Shown here piece after piece: positions 53,657 to 63,144 of a DNA stretch of 64,000 bases. Where the stretch lies: contig NZ_JAQIBD010000004.1 of NCBI RefSeq assembly GCF_030347965.1, positions 23,950-87,949 of the forward strand, in the 5' to 3' direction. The position numbers were made by a program, and so were the translations under genes. The DNA comes from Sulfurovum zhangzhouensis (GTDB lineage Bacteria; Campylobacterota; Campylobacteria; Campylobacterales; Sulfurovaceae). The stretch's first letter is position 1. Each line of letters starts with the position of its first letter. Below the pieces are notes generated by a model. It saw only the letters and a program-made list of their open reading frames with translations. It did no database searches and was not told the DNA's origin.

Positions 53657-54703
53657 TCAACCTCGAAAAATCGTACTTAAAGTTTTTTTTATCTTTTCCG
53701 ATAAATTCATCTTTGTCAATATGTATGTCAAAAATTGATTTTGCATATAGACAATACAAACCGTTGAAATAAAAATCAACGCAAACTTTAATACATATCC
53801 TAAATCAATACCATAAAGATTATAAAGCTTTAAAATATACCAGTGCCATAAATAGATCCAAAAAGTCGAAGAGCCAATAAAAGCAATAAAAGTATTTTTA
53901 CTCAATTTATCGAATAGATGAGTAAATTTCGCAAAATAGAATAAAGCTATTGAAACCATTAATGCATAGGAAAGATAATATCCTTCCGGGGGATATTTAA
54001 AGTTTTGGGTAGGATAAACAGTATGGTCTCGTAACCAATAAAAAACTACATAAAAAAGAAATACAACCGCTATAACAAAAAAATGTTTTTTTATAGTCTC
54101 TCTGCTAAATGTATTTATTCGTATACCATAAAGATACAATAAACCGTAAGCGATTGTATACATAAACAAAACATTAAATATGGTCAAAACATTCCCATAT
54201 AAATACATTTGAGCACTTACAATAATTAAAACATAGAACAAAAATGTAAATGCGATAAAAAGATAAAAAATTCTATTACTATATAGTTTTGAATTCAGCC
54301 AATAAAGTACTGGAGCCAGTAAAGCCATTGAAAAGAATATTCGTATAATCCAAACTCCAATATCCTCATGTCTCAATAAAGAAAAAGAAAAAATAATCTC
54401 TTTGATGTTTAATTGTTCAATATTATAAAAAGACATATAGTACAAACTTAAGAATATCCAAGTAGGAACCACTAGTCTATAAAATCTTTTTTTCACATAT
54501 CTAATATATGATCCATAATGAAGTGTAGAAAACTCAGCATAGGCAATACCAGAAAGTATCACTAAAAAGGGAACGTCAAAATTTCTTATCTGAAATAAAG
54601 CAGGAGGAACTCCCATATGAGCAATAACAATACATACTATCCCTATAAACCTTAATAGGTCATATATTGAATTTCTTTGCACTTTACTTTCATTATTAAT
54701 CAT
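53657..54703 (-). CDS. Acyltransferase family 3 (AT3) membrane O-acetyltransferase
   Basis: About ten hydrophobic segments span the 348 residues. The AT3 signature is near the N-terminus: SIYDLLRFIGIVCIVIAHMG, with the functional His in IAHM, then VPFLVILSGIAYAEF and RFYRLVVPTWIF. These enzymes acetylate O-antigen or exopolysaccharide sugars from the membrane. Together with the two MBOAT modules and the hexapeptide acetyltransferase it makes a fourth acylation route in the window. It lies 13 bp after the GT2-like gene and 2 bp before the GT4 gene. Confidence 0.88.
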   Translation of the reverse strand: MINNESKVQRNSIYDLLRFIGIVCIVIAHMGVPPALFQIRNFDVPFLVILSGIAYAEFSTLHYGSYIRYVKKRFYRLVVPTWIFLSLYYMSFYNIEQLNIKEIIFSFSLLRHEDIGVWIIRIFFSMALLAPVLYWLNSKLYSNRIFYLFIAFTFLFYVLIIVSAQMYLYGNVLTIFNVLFMYTIAYGLLYLYGIRINTFSRETIKKHFFVIAVVFLFYVVFYWLRDHTVYPTQNFKYPPEGYYLSYALMVSIALFYFAKFTHLFDKLSKNTFIAFIGSSTFWIYLWHWYILKLYNLYGIDLGYVLKFALIFISTVCIVYMQNQFLTYILTKMNLSEKIKKTLSTIFRG

Positions 54704-54717
54704 ATTTATGAAACCTT

Positions 54718-55623
54718 TTATCCTAAAAAAGAATGTATTTTATTAGAAATTTTTTTTATAAACTTGTTCATATAGCTAAACTGATACTTAAAACTATCTG
54801 CTATTTGTTTATCAAGTATTATTTTATTTATAAACTTAAAATCACAGCTATCCGTTTGATCTAAAGGAGAACTGTAAATGTTTATACCCTTACAATGTGT
54901 CGCATCGAGCCCAAAACCTATATTTTGTACCTTGGATATTTTCGGATAGATACAAAACTTATTAGCTTTGAACATGGCATAAGCCCAGCGAATTGCCCAT
55001 GAATTGTTCTTTTTTTGCTTATAGTGTTTTAGCATTCTTGACAGATCTGCTCCACCAAGATTAAAGTCTTTTATAGCTTTTTTATCGTGAATAAAAGATT
55101 CATAATCACGTATATCCCAGTCAATACCTTTCCATCTATCATTCCACGTAGCCCATCCCCAAGAGGAAGGGCGTACGGAAGCATAGGTATCGTTATCATA
55201 CTTCTTCAAACTTTTCAATGGCATGGTATATCCAGAAATAGAAAAAACCTTTTCTTCATCTTGATAAAATTCAAGTGCACTGTTCATATAACACAGGAAA
55301 TTCTTACTGGTAATGAGATCGTCTTCTAAAACAATCACTTTCCCATGTCTTTCAAGGATCTCATTAACACCTTCTATCACAGAGCGTGCAAGACCAAAAT
55401 TTTCATCACGTTCAATCACCTGTAGATGGTTAAAGCCTTCTATTGTTTTTAAATAGCTTCGAACCTTTAGTACTTTCTGTTCATCAGTTTTATCTTTAGC
55501 CGCATCAGAATAAATGTATAGTTCACTTTCACTGGCAAGCTTATTGTTTTTTAATGCTTCAATAGTTTGCTTAAGCTCGTCAAGACGATTGTAAGTAAAT
55601 AACACTATCGGTGCGTATTTCAT
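54718..55623 (-). CDS. Glycosyltransferase, GT2-like
   Basis: The 301-residue protein opens with PIVLFTYNRLDELKQTIEAL, a GT-A strand-helix. VIERDENFGLARSVIEGVNE and the metal site KVIVLEDDLITSKNFLCYMN (EDDL) follow. A characteristic SWGWATWNDRWKGIDWD segment comes next. This set occurs in bacterial GT2 enzymes related to the GNT-I family. Its start shares the TAATG junction with the preceding gene's stop. The substrate is unknown. Confidence 0.82.
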   Translation of the reverse strand: MKYAPIVLFTYNRLDELKQTIEALKNNKLASESELYIYSDAAKDKTDEQKVLKVRSYLKTIEGFNHLQVIERDENFGLARSVIEGVNEILERHGKVIVLEDDLITSKNFLCYMNSALEFYQDEEKVFSISGYTMPLKSLKKYDNDTYASVRPSSWGWATWNDRWKGIDWDIRDYESFIHDKKAIKDFNLGGADLSRMLKHYKQKKNNSWAIRWAYAMFKANKFCIYPKISKVQNIGFGLDATHCKGINIYSSPLDQTDSCDFKFINKIILDKQIADSFKYQFSYMNKFIKKISNKIHSFLG

Positions 55624-56600
55624 TATAAATTACCGCCGTTTCCATTTGATAGATACTTTCTACGATATATATTCACCCAAGAAACAAAGGCTTCCAGTCC
55701 TTTACTCATCCAGTTTGGAGAAAAGACAAGTAATGCATATACAAAATACTTCAAATCCTTGTGTGCAAACTCGGACATTTTGTAAAATTCTTTTCTTGCC
55801 TCTTTTTGCATTCCCAAACGAAGAAAAATTGCCACTCTAATCTTATGCCAATAAGCTATATACTCTTTAAGCCCACTGATTCTATTTGTATTGCCACTTA
55901 AAAGTAATGCTCTCAAGCCTTCACCAACTTTGTCATGAGTATCTGGAATTCTGGGCATAGCATCTGGACTTGCTTCCTCTCTACTAAAAACTGCTTTGGG
56001 TTCTAATGAGTAAGCAATATCGAAATGAGCAGCAAGCTTGGCCCAAGTCAATAGGTCTTCTCCTGCCCGTATGCTTAAAGGAAAACCATCTATTGCTTCT
56101 ATTGCATTTTTCTTTACGGCAAAAGATATTGAACATATTATAGGGTCTGATTTCGCAGCTATTTGAAAGTAATCATTCAAGACACCTTCTCGAAAATCTT
56201 CGGGCAAACCATTGATAATAGGCGTCTGCATTGTGCCATTATTTAACAGTATCCTGTAATTGACAGCAAAGACAGAACAATTTTCATATTTTTCATATAA
56301 TCTCCACATTGTTGCCAGAAAATCTTTCTCCCAATAATCATCAGCATCCAAAAAAGAGATCAAAGTATATTGTGCTTCCGAAATTCCTTTGTTTCTTGCT
56401 GCAGAAACACCCGCATTTTTTTGAGATATCAAATGGATACGTGGATCATCAAAATTTTTTACTGCTTCCATACTTCTATCCGTAGAACCATCATCCACAA
56501 TAATAATTTCAAAATCTTGAAATGTCTGATCAAAAACAGACTGTATTGCACGAGCAACATAGTGTTCTTTATTATAAAGTGGTATAACCACACTAAACAC
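55623..56600 (-). CDS. Glycosyltransferase family 2
   Basis: This is a classical GT2: FSVVIPLYNKEHYVARAIQS, FEIIIVDDGSTDRSMEAVKN, AGVSAARNKGISEAQYTLIS and the DXD motif FLDADDYWEKDFL. The later RAGEDLLTWAKLA (ED) is the acceptor/base region. The start codon is GTG with AAAGGA six bases before, overlapping the O-antigen ligase gene by eight bases. The product is 325 residues with a helical C-terminus that may touch the membrane. Confidence 0.9.
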   Translation of the reverse strand: MFSVVIPLYNKEHYVARAIQSVFDQTFQDFEIIIVDDGSTDRSMEAVKNFDDPRIHLISQKNAGVSAARNKGISEAQYTLISFLDADDYWEKDFLATMWRLYEKYENCSVFAVNYRILLNNGTMQTPIINGLPEDFREGVLNDYFQIAAKSDPIICSISFAVKKNAIEAIDGFPLSIRAGEDLLTWAKLAAHFDIAYSLEPKAVFSREEASPDAMPRIPDTHDKVGEGLRALLLSGNTNRISGLKEYIAYWHKIRVAIFLRLGMQKEARKEFYKMSEFAHKDLKYFVYALLVFSPNWMSKGLEAFVSWVNIYRRKYLSNGNGGNL

Positions 56601-57900
56601 CTTGGATCCTTTGCTGTCGTTTTTCTATGCGCCGATAAGCTAAAAAGATTCCTGCAAATATAAAAGGATATGAATGTGATGCAAAAGAATAGTTTACGAT
56701 ATTATCAAACGCCATAGCAGGAAGAACTGCTGCATATGCCAGAAATGCCAAAATAGCACTGGCGTTTAAGGCTGAAGCAGGTTTTTTATGTACATACCTG
56801 ATGGTATAAAAATACATCATTAAAGGGAAGAACAAATAAAGGATAAGTCCAACATTTCCACTATCACACATCATTTGTACATAATCACTATGAGGAACAT
56901 GTAAACCACCAAAGACGAAATTTTCATACATATAATGCTGTACACTCCCCAATCCAGAGCCTAGCCACTCATGCTCATCATGAAAACGATGCATAAGATC
57001 TTCCCACATATAAGTCCTTAAGTTTGTATTTAAATTGTTTTCTTCAAATGCACCAGTAATGTCATCTATCGTCTGCACTTTTTCTGGATCAAAGAACATT
57101 TTCTCTTTGAGTTGCGGGACAAAAAGAATCATTGTAATTCCAATAGCTACAGCCCCGATAAGATAAGGAAAAGAAGCTATTTTATAACGTAAATAACTTG
57201 CAACCATCAACATAACACCTATAGACAATATCCCCGTTCTCACTCCTTGTAAAAGTGAGGATATGATAAACCATCCAATAAGAAAAAGATATTTCTTTTC
57301 ACCCGTCCTCCACCACATCACAAATGATACTGCCGCCATGACAGCAAGATAATCAGCTAATGTTGAAATAGGCCAAAAAAGGTTTCCAATGTAAAAATAC
57401 CAGAAGCCTATAATATGTGTCATAAAACCGCCAAGGAAAACCGAAGTAATAAATGCAGCTGCCAGCATCCAGCGCATAGCCACAAAAATAAAATCTTTTG
57501 AATGTACAAAAGTTGCTGCAAACAATAAGACGATAAAAGGATATAGGTACTTCAGGTAGACGCGTATACCATAGAGAAGATCTGGAGACCAGACCATCGT
57601 AATACCCAACCATATCAAAAATATGATGTAAATTATCGTCAAACTATTAAAATGTGGTGATTTACGGTAAATAACAAATGCAAACATCATGAATGAAAGC
57701 CATATCATAAGTCTAAGCGAGGAAAAAGATCCGACCATTACCATACCAGTAACAAGTGTAAGCAGCAAGAACTTTTCACGACCAGTAAGTAAAACTCTTT
57801 CTGTTTTAGAAAGCTTGACATATGAAGGTTTAGAGATCAGGAGTAAAAAAGCATATCCCGTCAAAAAAACAAAAACTAGTAGGTTGATCGCAGCAAACAT
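56593..57900 (-). CDS. O-antigen ligase/polymerase family membrane protein
   Basis: Eleven or so hydrophobic segments cover the 435 residues. A large periplasmic loop lies in the second half, with LNTNLRTYMWEDLMHRFHDE, WLGSGLGSVQHYMYE and the family-defining HVPHSDYVQMMCDSGNVGLI (Wzy_C/WaaL motif with the functional His). It is either the polymerase of the repeat unit or the ligase to lipid A core; sequence alone cannot say which. It abuts the GT4 gene before it and overlaps the GT2 gene after it. Confidence 0.85.
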   Translation of the reverse strand: MFAAINLLVFVFLTGYAFLLLISKPSYVKLSKTERVLLTGREKFLLLTLVTGMVMVGSFSSLRLMIWLSFMMFAFVIYRKSPHFNSLTIIYIIFLIWLGITMVWSPDLLYGIRVYLKYLYPFIVLLFAATFVHSKDFIFVAMRWMLAAAFITSVFLGGFMTHIIGFWYFYIGNLFWPISTLADYLAVMAAVSFVMWWRTGEKKYLFLIGWFIISSLLQGVRTGILSIGVMLMVASYLRYKIASFPYLIGAVAIGITMILFVPQLKEKMFFDPEKVQTIDDITGAFEENNLNTNLRTYMWEDLMHRFHDEHEWLGSGLGSVQHYMYENFVFGGLHVPHSDYVQMMCDSGNVGLILYLFFPLMMYFYTIRYVHKKPASALNASAILAFLAYAAVLPAMAFDNIVNYSFASHSYPFIFAGIFLAYRRIEKRQQRIQGV

Positions 57901-59052
57901 CTAAACTTTCATCCCCTTCCCTACCATTTCATATAAGTCCAATATTTTTTGTTTGAAAATTATACAGGAAAAATATTTTTCAACCCTTTGTCGGCCTTCC
58001 ATTGCAACTTTTTCATAGAGTATTAAGTCACTAAGTAAAGTTATTAAGGAATGGGCTAGTTCAGAAGGTTTCCCCTGTTGAAAAAGCATTCCAGCATCAT
58101 CTCCTAAAACTTCTCGCAAGCCATCTACATCACTGGCAACAACTGGTATACCATATCCCATAGCCTCGATTGCCGTAAGTCCAAAACCTTCAAATCTAGA
58201 AGGAATGACTACAACATCCATCTGTCTATAATACTTTTCCAAATTCTCTTTTGGCTGTAGTCCTGCCCACTCTATAGCATGCTTAATGCCTAACTTTTGA
58301 GCCTGCTGCTCCAATTTGTCTCTCTCTGCACCATCACCTACGATCAGTAGCTTTACGGTAGGATAAGACTTGAGTATAAGAGGCAATGCATCTAGTATAA
58401 TATCAACTCCCTTTTCCCGACTAAGTCTGGAAACAATGCCAATCAAAGGGGCATCCATTTTCTCTCGTATCTTATTTGCTTTCTCAGGTATTTCAACACA
58501 ATTATAGATAGTAAAGTGTTTTCTACCTTCTTTCATCAGCCTAGCAGAAAACAACTCGGGTTTTTTGTGAAAAAAAGATTCTTCAGAGGACTTAGAAACA
58601 CAGATGAAAGCATCGGTTAAATACTTTGCAATGAACTGAGGTATCCACTTTCTTTTATAGATATGTCCAGGTACGTGTGCTGTAGTAACCACATGTTTTA
58701 CTCCAAACAACTTGAAAAACAAAATTGCCAATGAACCTGGAGCCATATACTGAACATGGATAATACCAGGTCTAAATTTTTTCAGCGCTTTTCTAAAACC
58801 GCCAAAAAGCGATAATCCTGTTGCAATCAAACCTTTGGGACGGATACCACTTGGCGTCATCAGTTCAACCGTTACTCCGGCTTCTTGCATATAAATAACC
58901 ATGCGCTCGTCATATTCAAAATAACACAATACGGTTACCTCATATCCTCCCTCTTTTAAAGACTTGATAAGACTTAGTGTTTGATATTCAGTACCTCCTA
59001 AAAGAAGACAAGGTATAGCTATGAGGATTTTATTTGATTTTTGATAGTTCAT
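57901..59052 (-). CDS. Glycosyltransferase family 4
   Basis: GT4 motifs are complete: ILIAIPCLLLGGTEYQTLSL at the start (glycine loop), HVQYMAPGSLAILFFKLFGV, the donor site RLSREKGVDIILDALPLILK and VVIPSRFEGFGLTAIEAMGY with GIPVVASDVDGLREVLGD. ATG 59052 and an upstream GTG 59064 are both possible and the ribosome site is weak for either. The frame overlaps the next upstream gene by about 23-35 bases. Codon usage here is closer to the genome average than that of the next two genes. Confidence 0.88.
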   Translation of the reverse strand: MNYQKSNKILIAIPCLLLGGTEYQTLSLIKSLKEGGYEVTVLCYFEYDERMVIYMQEAGVTVELMTPSGIRPKGLIATGLSLFGGFRKALKKFRPGIIHVQYMAPGSLAILFFKLFGVKHVVTTAHVPGHIYKRKWIPQFIAKYLTDAFICVSKSSEESFFHKKPELFSARLMKEGRKHFTIYNCVEIPEKANKIREKMDAPLIGIVSRLSREKGVDIILDALPLILKSYPTVKLLIVGDGAERDKLEQQAQKLGIKHAIEWAGLQPKENLEKYYRQMDVVVIPSRFEGFGLTAIEAMGYGIPVVASDVDGLREVLGDDAGMLFQQGKPSELAHSLITLLSDLILYEKVAMEGRQRVEKYFSCIIFKQKILDLYEMVGKGMKV

Positions 59053-60187
59053 AGTAATATTCACTTATATGTTCAACATATATTTTAGGGTCTAAAAGCT
59101 TGCTAAATTTTTTATATGCATTATTGATAATTTCTAAAGTTTTTTCTTTATTATTTAAAATAAATCTTGCTTTTTCCAATACTTCATCTAAACTTTTAGG
59201 ACTTGCGACAAAGCCATTTTTCATATCTTCAAATAACTCTAAGGCTGCACCCTCTGAGGGGACAATTGTAGGTGTATAAAATTTCAAAGCTTCAAAAGGA
59301 ACTCTTCCAAAAGCTTCGCCTGGTAAAGTTAAGGAAAATATAAATTCACTATGTTTATATACTGAGTTAACAAAGTCTATTTGTTTTTCTGTAAATATTA
59401 CATTATCTTTTAAGTCCAGTGCATTTACTATTTTTTTTAACCGTATAAGTTCACTATCTAGTCCACCACCAGCAATTAGCAAAATATAATTATCAAATTC
59501 TTGATTTAATTGATGAAAAGCTTTGATTGCCATTTCATGATTTTTGATTTGTTGCAGCATTCCAACAGATGAAATAAGTTTTTTATCTATATTTATATTT
59601 AGTTTTTCATATAATTCATTTTTTGTTAATAAATTTTCATTAAGAGTGAAATCAACTGAATCATATATAGCATTTATATGTTTATGTTTATATTTTTCTT
59701 GTACTCTTTTTTTTACATATTTTGAAACAGTTAAAATACAATCATATTGCTTTTGAGTATTTTCATTCGGTAATCTTTTTTTCTCTTCGCTTCTTATATG
59801 CAATATAGATTTAATCTTAAATTTTTTTAACCAAAACCCCCACCAAAAAGATTTTGGTTCGCATAAATTGACATGAACAATATCTATGTTATTTTTTTTA
59901 CTCCAAAATGCTAATTGAAAACCTGTGATTATTCTTTTTATAAGATCTGTACCTCGTATAGGTTTTTTCCATCTATCACTTCCCATCCACCATTTAGTAG
60001 AATTATTTAAATATTTTAGTTCACATATTCGTTCATATCTTTTATGATGTTCTTGAGGATAAGGAAAAATTATAACAGCGACAAATCTATCATTGTCTAA
60101 GTGTGTAATTAGATCTTTTAAACTGTTTTCTGCACCACTAAATATTTTACTTTGATCTAGATATGCAATTTTTATTTTTTTATTCAC
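59030..60187 (-). CDS. Glycosyltransferase family 4, A+T-rich
   Basis: The 385 residues contain KIAYLDQSKIFSGAENSLKD (GT4 N-terminal loop), NNIDIVHVNLCEPKSFWWGF, LISSVGMLQQIKNHEMAIKA and FIFSLTLPGEAFGRVPFEAL with TPTIVPSEGAALELFED. The start is GTG, overlapping the preceding gene by eight bases. Codons are strongly A/T-ending and Lys/Asn/Ile-rich compared with flanking genes, a sign that this stretch was acquired separately. The sugar specificity is unknown. Confidence 0.85.
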   Translation of the reverse strand: MNKKIKIAYLDQSKIFSGAENSLKDLITHLDNDRFVAVIIFPYPQEHHKRYERICELKYLNNSTKWWMGSDRWKKPIRGTDLIKRIITGFQLAFWSKKNNIDIVHVNLCEPKSFWWGFWLKKFKIKSILHIRSEEKKRLPNENTQKQYDCILTVSKYVKKRVQEKYKHKHINAIYDSVDFTLNENLLTKNELYEKLNINIDKKLISSVGMLQQIKNHEMAIKAFHQLNQEFDNYILLIAGGGLDSELIRLKKIVNALDLKDNVIFTEKQIDFVNSVYKHSEFIFSLTLPGEAFGRVPFEALKFYTPTIVPSEGAALELFEDMKNGFVASPKSLDEVLEKARFILNNKEKTLEIINNAYKKFSKLLDPKIYVEHISEYYYELSKIK

Positions 60188-61247
60188 TTAGTAACCTTTT
60201 GATTTCTTTATCATAAGAATCACTCATTGCATCCAATGAAAGGTACTTTTGCGCATGATTTTTAGCTTGAAGTGATAATTTATCATATAAACTCTTATCT
60301 TCCATAAGTAATAGTACCTTTTGGACAAAACCATTTACATCATTCTTTGTGATTAAAAAGCCTGTTTTATTGTTTATTACTGTAGCATCAGTAATCCCTT
60401 CTAAAAGAGTTACTATAGGTACACATCCTTCCATCATAGCTTCAGCTATGACCAAACCAAAAGCTTCAATTCGTGTAGGGAAAAGTAAAATATGACTTTC
60501 AGACATCTTTTTCCTTACCTTTTCATATGGTATTACACCATGAAAGATTACATCTTTATCTAAGCCCAATTTTTTAAATTTTAATTTAAGTTCATCTATT
60601 AATTTACCATCACCCACTATATTTAATCTTACATTTTCTTTTTTGTCTTTTACTTTTTTTAGTATATCAGGTAGTAAATCTACTCCTTTATGCTCATAGA
60701 TTGCACCTACAAATAGTAGCTCAAATGTTTCATCTGGCTTATTAGAAGTATTATTTGTAGATGAAGTGATGCCATGAGATATAGTTTTGGTATTTTTATT
60801 TTTATTTTCATCATACTTTACATATTTTAAAAATCCATCTTTTATACCGGGGGTTGGAGAAATCCATAAGTCAATATATTTACTATTGATATTTGAAATT
60901 CTATAAAAATCATCAACATCATTATGGATAATATCTATTACTTTTATGTTAGGTAAAAAAGGTAAAAGAAAGTGAATTACTGCATTGTAATTTATGATGA
61001 TAACATCAGGTTTTATTTTGTAAATATATTTTAGTACAGAAAAATATTTTTTAATTTTTCCTAAATTTCCTACATAGTAATTCTCATAAACTTTTTTGTC
61101 AAATAGTTTGAAATTATCTCTATCAGAATGAGTTATAAGTCCATAAACTTCATAGTTTTTTTCTTTTAGCCCATCTACTAAAGATAGTGTAAAATTACCT
61201 AATCCACCCCAAGGTATAAGACTATTAACTACTAGGATTTTTTTCAT
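60180..61247 (-). CDS. Glycosyltransferase family 4, A+T-rich
   Basis: Visible GT4 features are ILVVNSLIPWGGLGNFTLSL at the N-terminus, KPDVIIINYNAVIHFLLPFL, the donor-domain LLFVGAIYEHKGVDLLPDIL, DVIFHGVIPYEKVRKKMSES and the E-x7-E stretch LFPTRIEAFGLVIAEAMMEG. The start forms an ATGA overlap with the acetyltransferase gene before it. As with its downstream neighbour, base composition is extremely A+T-rich, supporting joint acquisition. Confidence 0.86.
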   Translation of the reverse strand: MKKILVVNSLIPWGGLGNFTLSLVDGLKEKNYEVYGLITHSDRDNFKLFDKKVYENYYVGNLGKIKKYFSVLKYIYKIKPDVIIINYNAVIHFLLPFLPNIKVIDIIHNDVDDFYRISNINSKYIDLWISPTPGIKDGFLKYVKYDENKNKNTKTISHGITSSTNNTSNKPDETFELLFVGAIYEHKGVDLLPDILKKVKDKKENVRLNIVGDGKLIDELKLKFKKLGLDKDVIFHGVIPYEKVRKKMSESHILLFPTRIEAFGLVIAEAMMEGCVPIVTLLEGITDATVINNKTGFLITKNDVNGFVQKVLLLMEDKSLYDKLSLQAKNHAQKYLSLDAMSDSYDKEIKRLLSE

Positions 61248-61804
61248 TTAATTTCTTTAATAACTAAAGTGGATTTATTGTACACAATAGAATTTGAGGG
61301 AATATCTTTAGTCACAATAGTATTAGCACCAATAACAACATTATCTCCTATGGATACTCCCTGCCCAATAAAAACTTGTCCAGCTATCCAAACATTATCT
61401 CCAATGGTAATTTTAGCTCCTTGATAACCTTGATCTTTAAAAGGCAAATCAGGATCTTTAAAAACGTGATTGTGATCTATGATTGTTGTATTTTCTCCTA
61501 TCATACAATTATCCCCAATCTCAATGCCATACCTTGCTATAATGGACGAGTTTTTATTCATAAAGAAATTATCTCCAATATTAACTATCGCACCATTGTG
61601 GGCCTCTACATCTGTTCCTTTTCGCAAGTACGTCTTTTGCCCAAAACATATTTTTGATTCTCCCTCTATTGTGATTTGTGCAGTATGTTCTAAAGATAAA
61701 CGATAGCCTTTTATAGATAATTTCCCTTTATTTTTCTTCAAAAGTAATAACTGTTTTAAATAAAAAGCCAACACCCAAGGTTTTAGTAAATTTAATATTT
61801 TCAT
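61244..61804 (-). CDS. Left-handed beta-helix (hexapeptide) acetyltransferase
   Basis: The 186-residue protein has an N-terminal helical lead and then hexapeptide repeats: GAIVNIGDNFFMNKNSSIIA, GIEIGDNCMIGENTTIIDHN (His of the active site in DHNHVF) and ITIGDNVWIAGQVFIGQGVS up to VVIGANTIVTKDIPSNSIVY. This is the WcaF/NodL/LacA class of acetyl-CoA-dependent sugar O-acetyltransferases. It is linked by ATGA overlaps to the flippase gene before and the GT4 gene after. Confidence 0.9.
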   Translation of the reverse strand: MKILNLLKPWVLAFYLKQLLLLKKNKGKLSIKGYRLSLEHTAQITIEGESKICFGQKTYLRKGTDVEAHNGAIVNIGDNFFMNKNSSIIARYGIEIGDNCMIGENTTIIDHNHVFKDPDLPFKDQGYQGAKITIGDNVWIAGQVFIGQGVSIGDNVVIGANTIVTKDIPSNSIVYNKSTLVIKEIK

Positions 61805-63144
61805 TTTTTATCTGATCCAGTCAAAGTATTAAAATGTGATTTCAAGTGATGAAATGAATAGATAGCCTCAGTAAAAACCTTAAATAGTGGTCGTGTACGG
61901 CTATTACATAATAAACATAAATATACAGCTATAAAATACGACAACAAGGTTGCTCCTGCCGCTCCTTCTATCCCATAACTTGTAATAAAAAAGTAGTTCA
62001 TAATAATATTGAGTATTGCACCGAAACTGGTGTAAAGCATAGATAGTTTTTGTTGATTTTCAGCTACATACCAATTGTTATTTACCATATTCGCAAATAC
62101 AAATACGGCTGTCCAAATATGTATCATCAGAACTGTACCTGCTTCACTATAAGCATTCCCAAATAAAAGGACAATCAACCAATCACTTAAAAAACTCATT
62201 GGTATAGCTATAATAATTGCCAACCATATCATTATTGTATACATGATACTAAGTCGATTTAAAAAAAGGCTATGCTCAACTTTTCTTGCATTTAATAATG
62301 CCGGGAACAATGAGCTGGCAACTACAGCAGGCACAAAATACCAAGCTGTACTTAATCTGACAGCAGCAGCATACTGGCCAACTGCATCCGCACCTAACAT
62401 TTCATGAATCATAACTTGATCCAGTTTCAAATATACAGTAATCATAACTGATGAGATAATCAGTGGCCATCCATTTCTAATGAAATTTTTTACAAGGTTC
62501 TTATCAATCTTCCAAGTGAATACAGACAGTTTTTGTTTGATATAAACATAAAATAATCCAAACATTAGGATGAATGCATCAAAAACGACTAGAACTATAA
62601 AACATACAAGAGGTTTGCCCATAAGAATAAAATATATTTTTAATAGTGATGACAGTATCAGTCCAACAATATTAACTTTCACAATATATTTAGCTAGTAT
62701 ACGTGATTCAAAATAAAAGCTAATTACTTCAGATGAAGCAAAAAAGCCTGCAAAGGCTACAATAAATAGATATAAATTAACTTCGTTACTATTTGACATA
62801 AACAATGTTATGATAGAGAGTAACACAAGAACAAGTAAAGTGCCTATTATCTTTAATAAAAATGCTGAGCCCAAAATACGATCACGTTTGCTAGGGTGAT
62901 TTACTAATTCACGGATAACAATTCCATTGAGACCAAATGAACCAAATACAGCAACAATACCAACTAGACTAATAACATAATTCAGTGTACCAAAATCAGT
63001 AGGGCCCAAATATCTTGCAACCCAAATGCCTATAAACAAACCTAGAAACAGTCTAATGACTTTTTCAACAAGTAGCCATGATGTATTTTTAAAATATCTT
63101 TGAAATCCAGAATGGGATGTAAGATTTTTTATTTTTGTGATCAT
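61801..63144 (-). CDS. Polysaccharide repeat-unit flippase (Wzx-like, MATE superfamily)
   Basis: Twelve to fourteen hydrophobic helices fill the protein. The Wzx-type opening is [20 protein letters not shown] with [20 protein letters not shown], then [20 protein letters not shown], and [20 protein letters not shown] in the middle. ATG 63144 is chosen because it makes an ATGA overlap with the GDP-fucose synthase stop; an ATG-less extension to 63159 is possible. It should flip undecaprenyl-linked repeat units to the periplasm for the ligase/polymerase at 56593. The product is 447 residues. Confidence 0.92.
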   Translation of the reverse strand: MITKIKNLTSHSGFQRYFKNTSWLLVEKVIRLFLGLFIGIWVARYLGPTDFGTLNYVISLVGIVAVFGSFGLNGIVIRELVNHPSKRDRILGSAFLLKIIGTLLVLVLLSIITLFMSNSNEVNLYLFIVAFAGFFASSEVISFYFESRILAKYIVKVNIVGLILSSLLKIYFILMGKPLVCFIVLVVFDAFILMFGLFYVYIKQKLSVFTWKIDKNLVKNFIRNGWPLIISSVMITVYLKLDQVMIHEMLGADAVGQYAAAVRLSTAWYFVPAVVASSLFPALLNARKVEHSLFLNRLSIMYTIMIWLAIIIAIPMSFLSDWLIVLLFGNAYSEAGTVLMIHIWTAVFVFANMVNNNWYVAENQQKLSMLYTSFGAILNIIMNYFFITSYGIEGAAGATLLSYFIAVYLCLLCNSRTRPLFKVFTEAIYSFHHLKSHFNTLTGSDKK

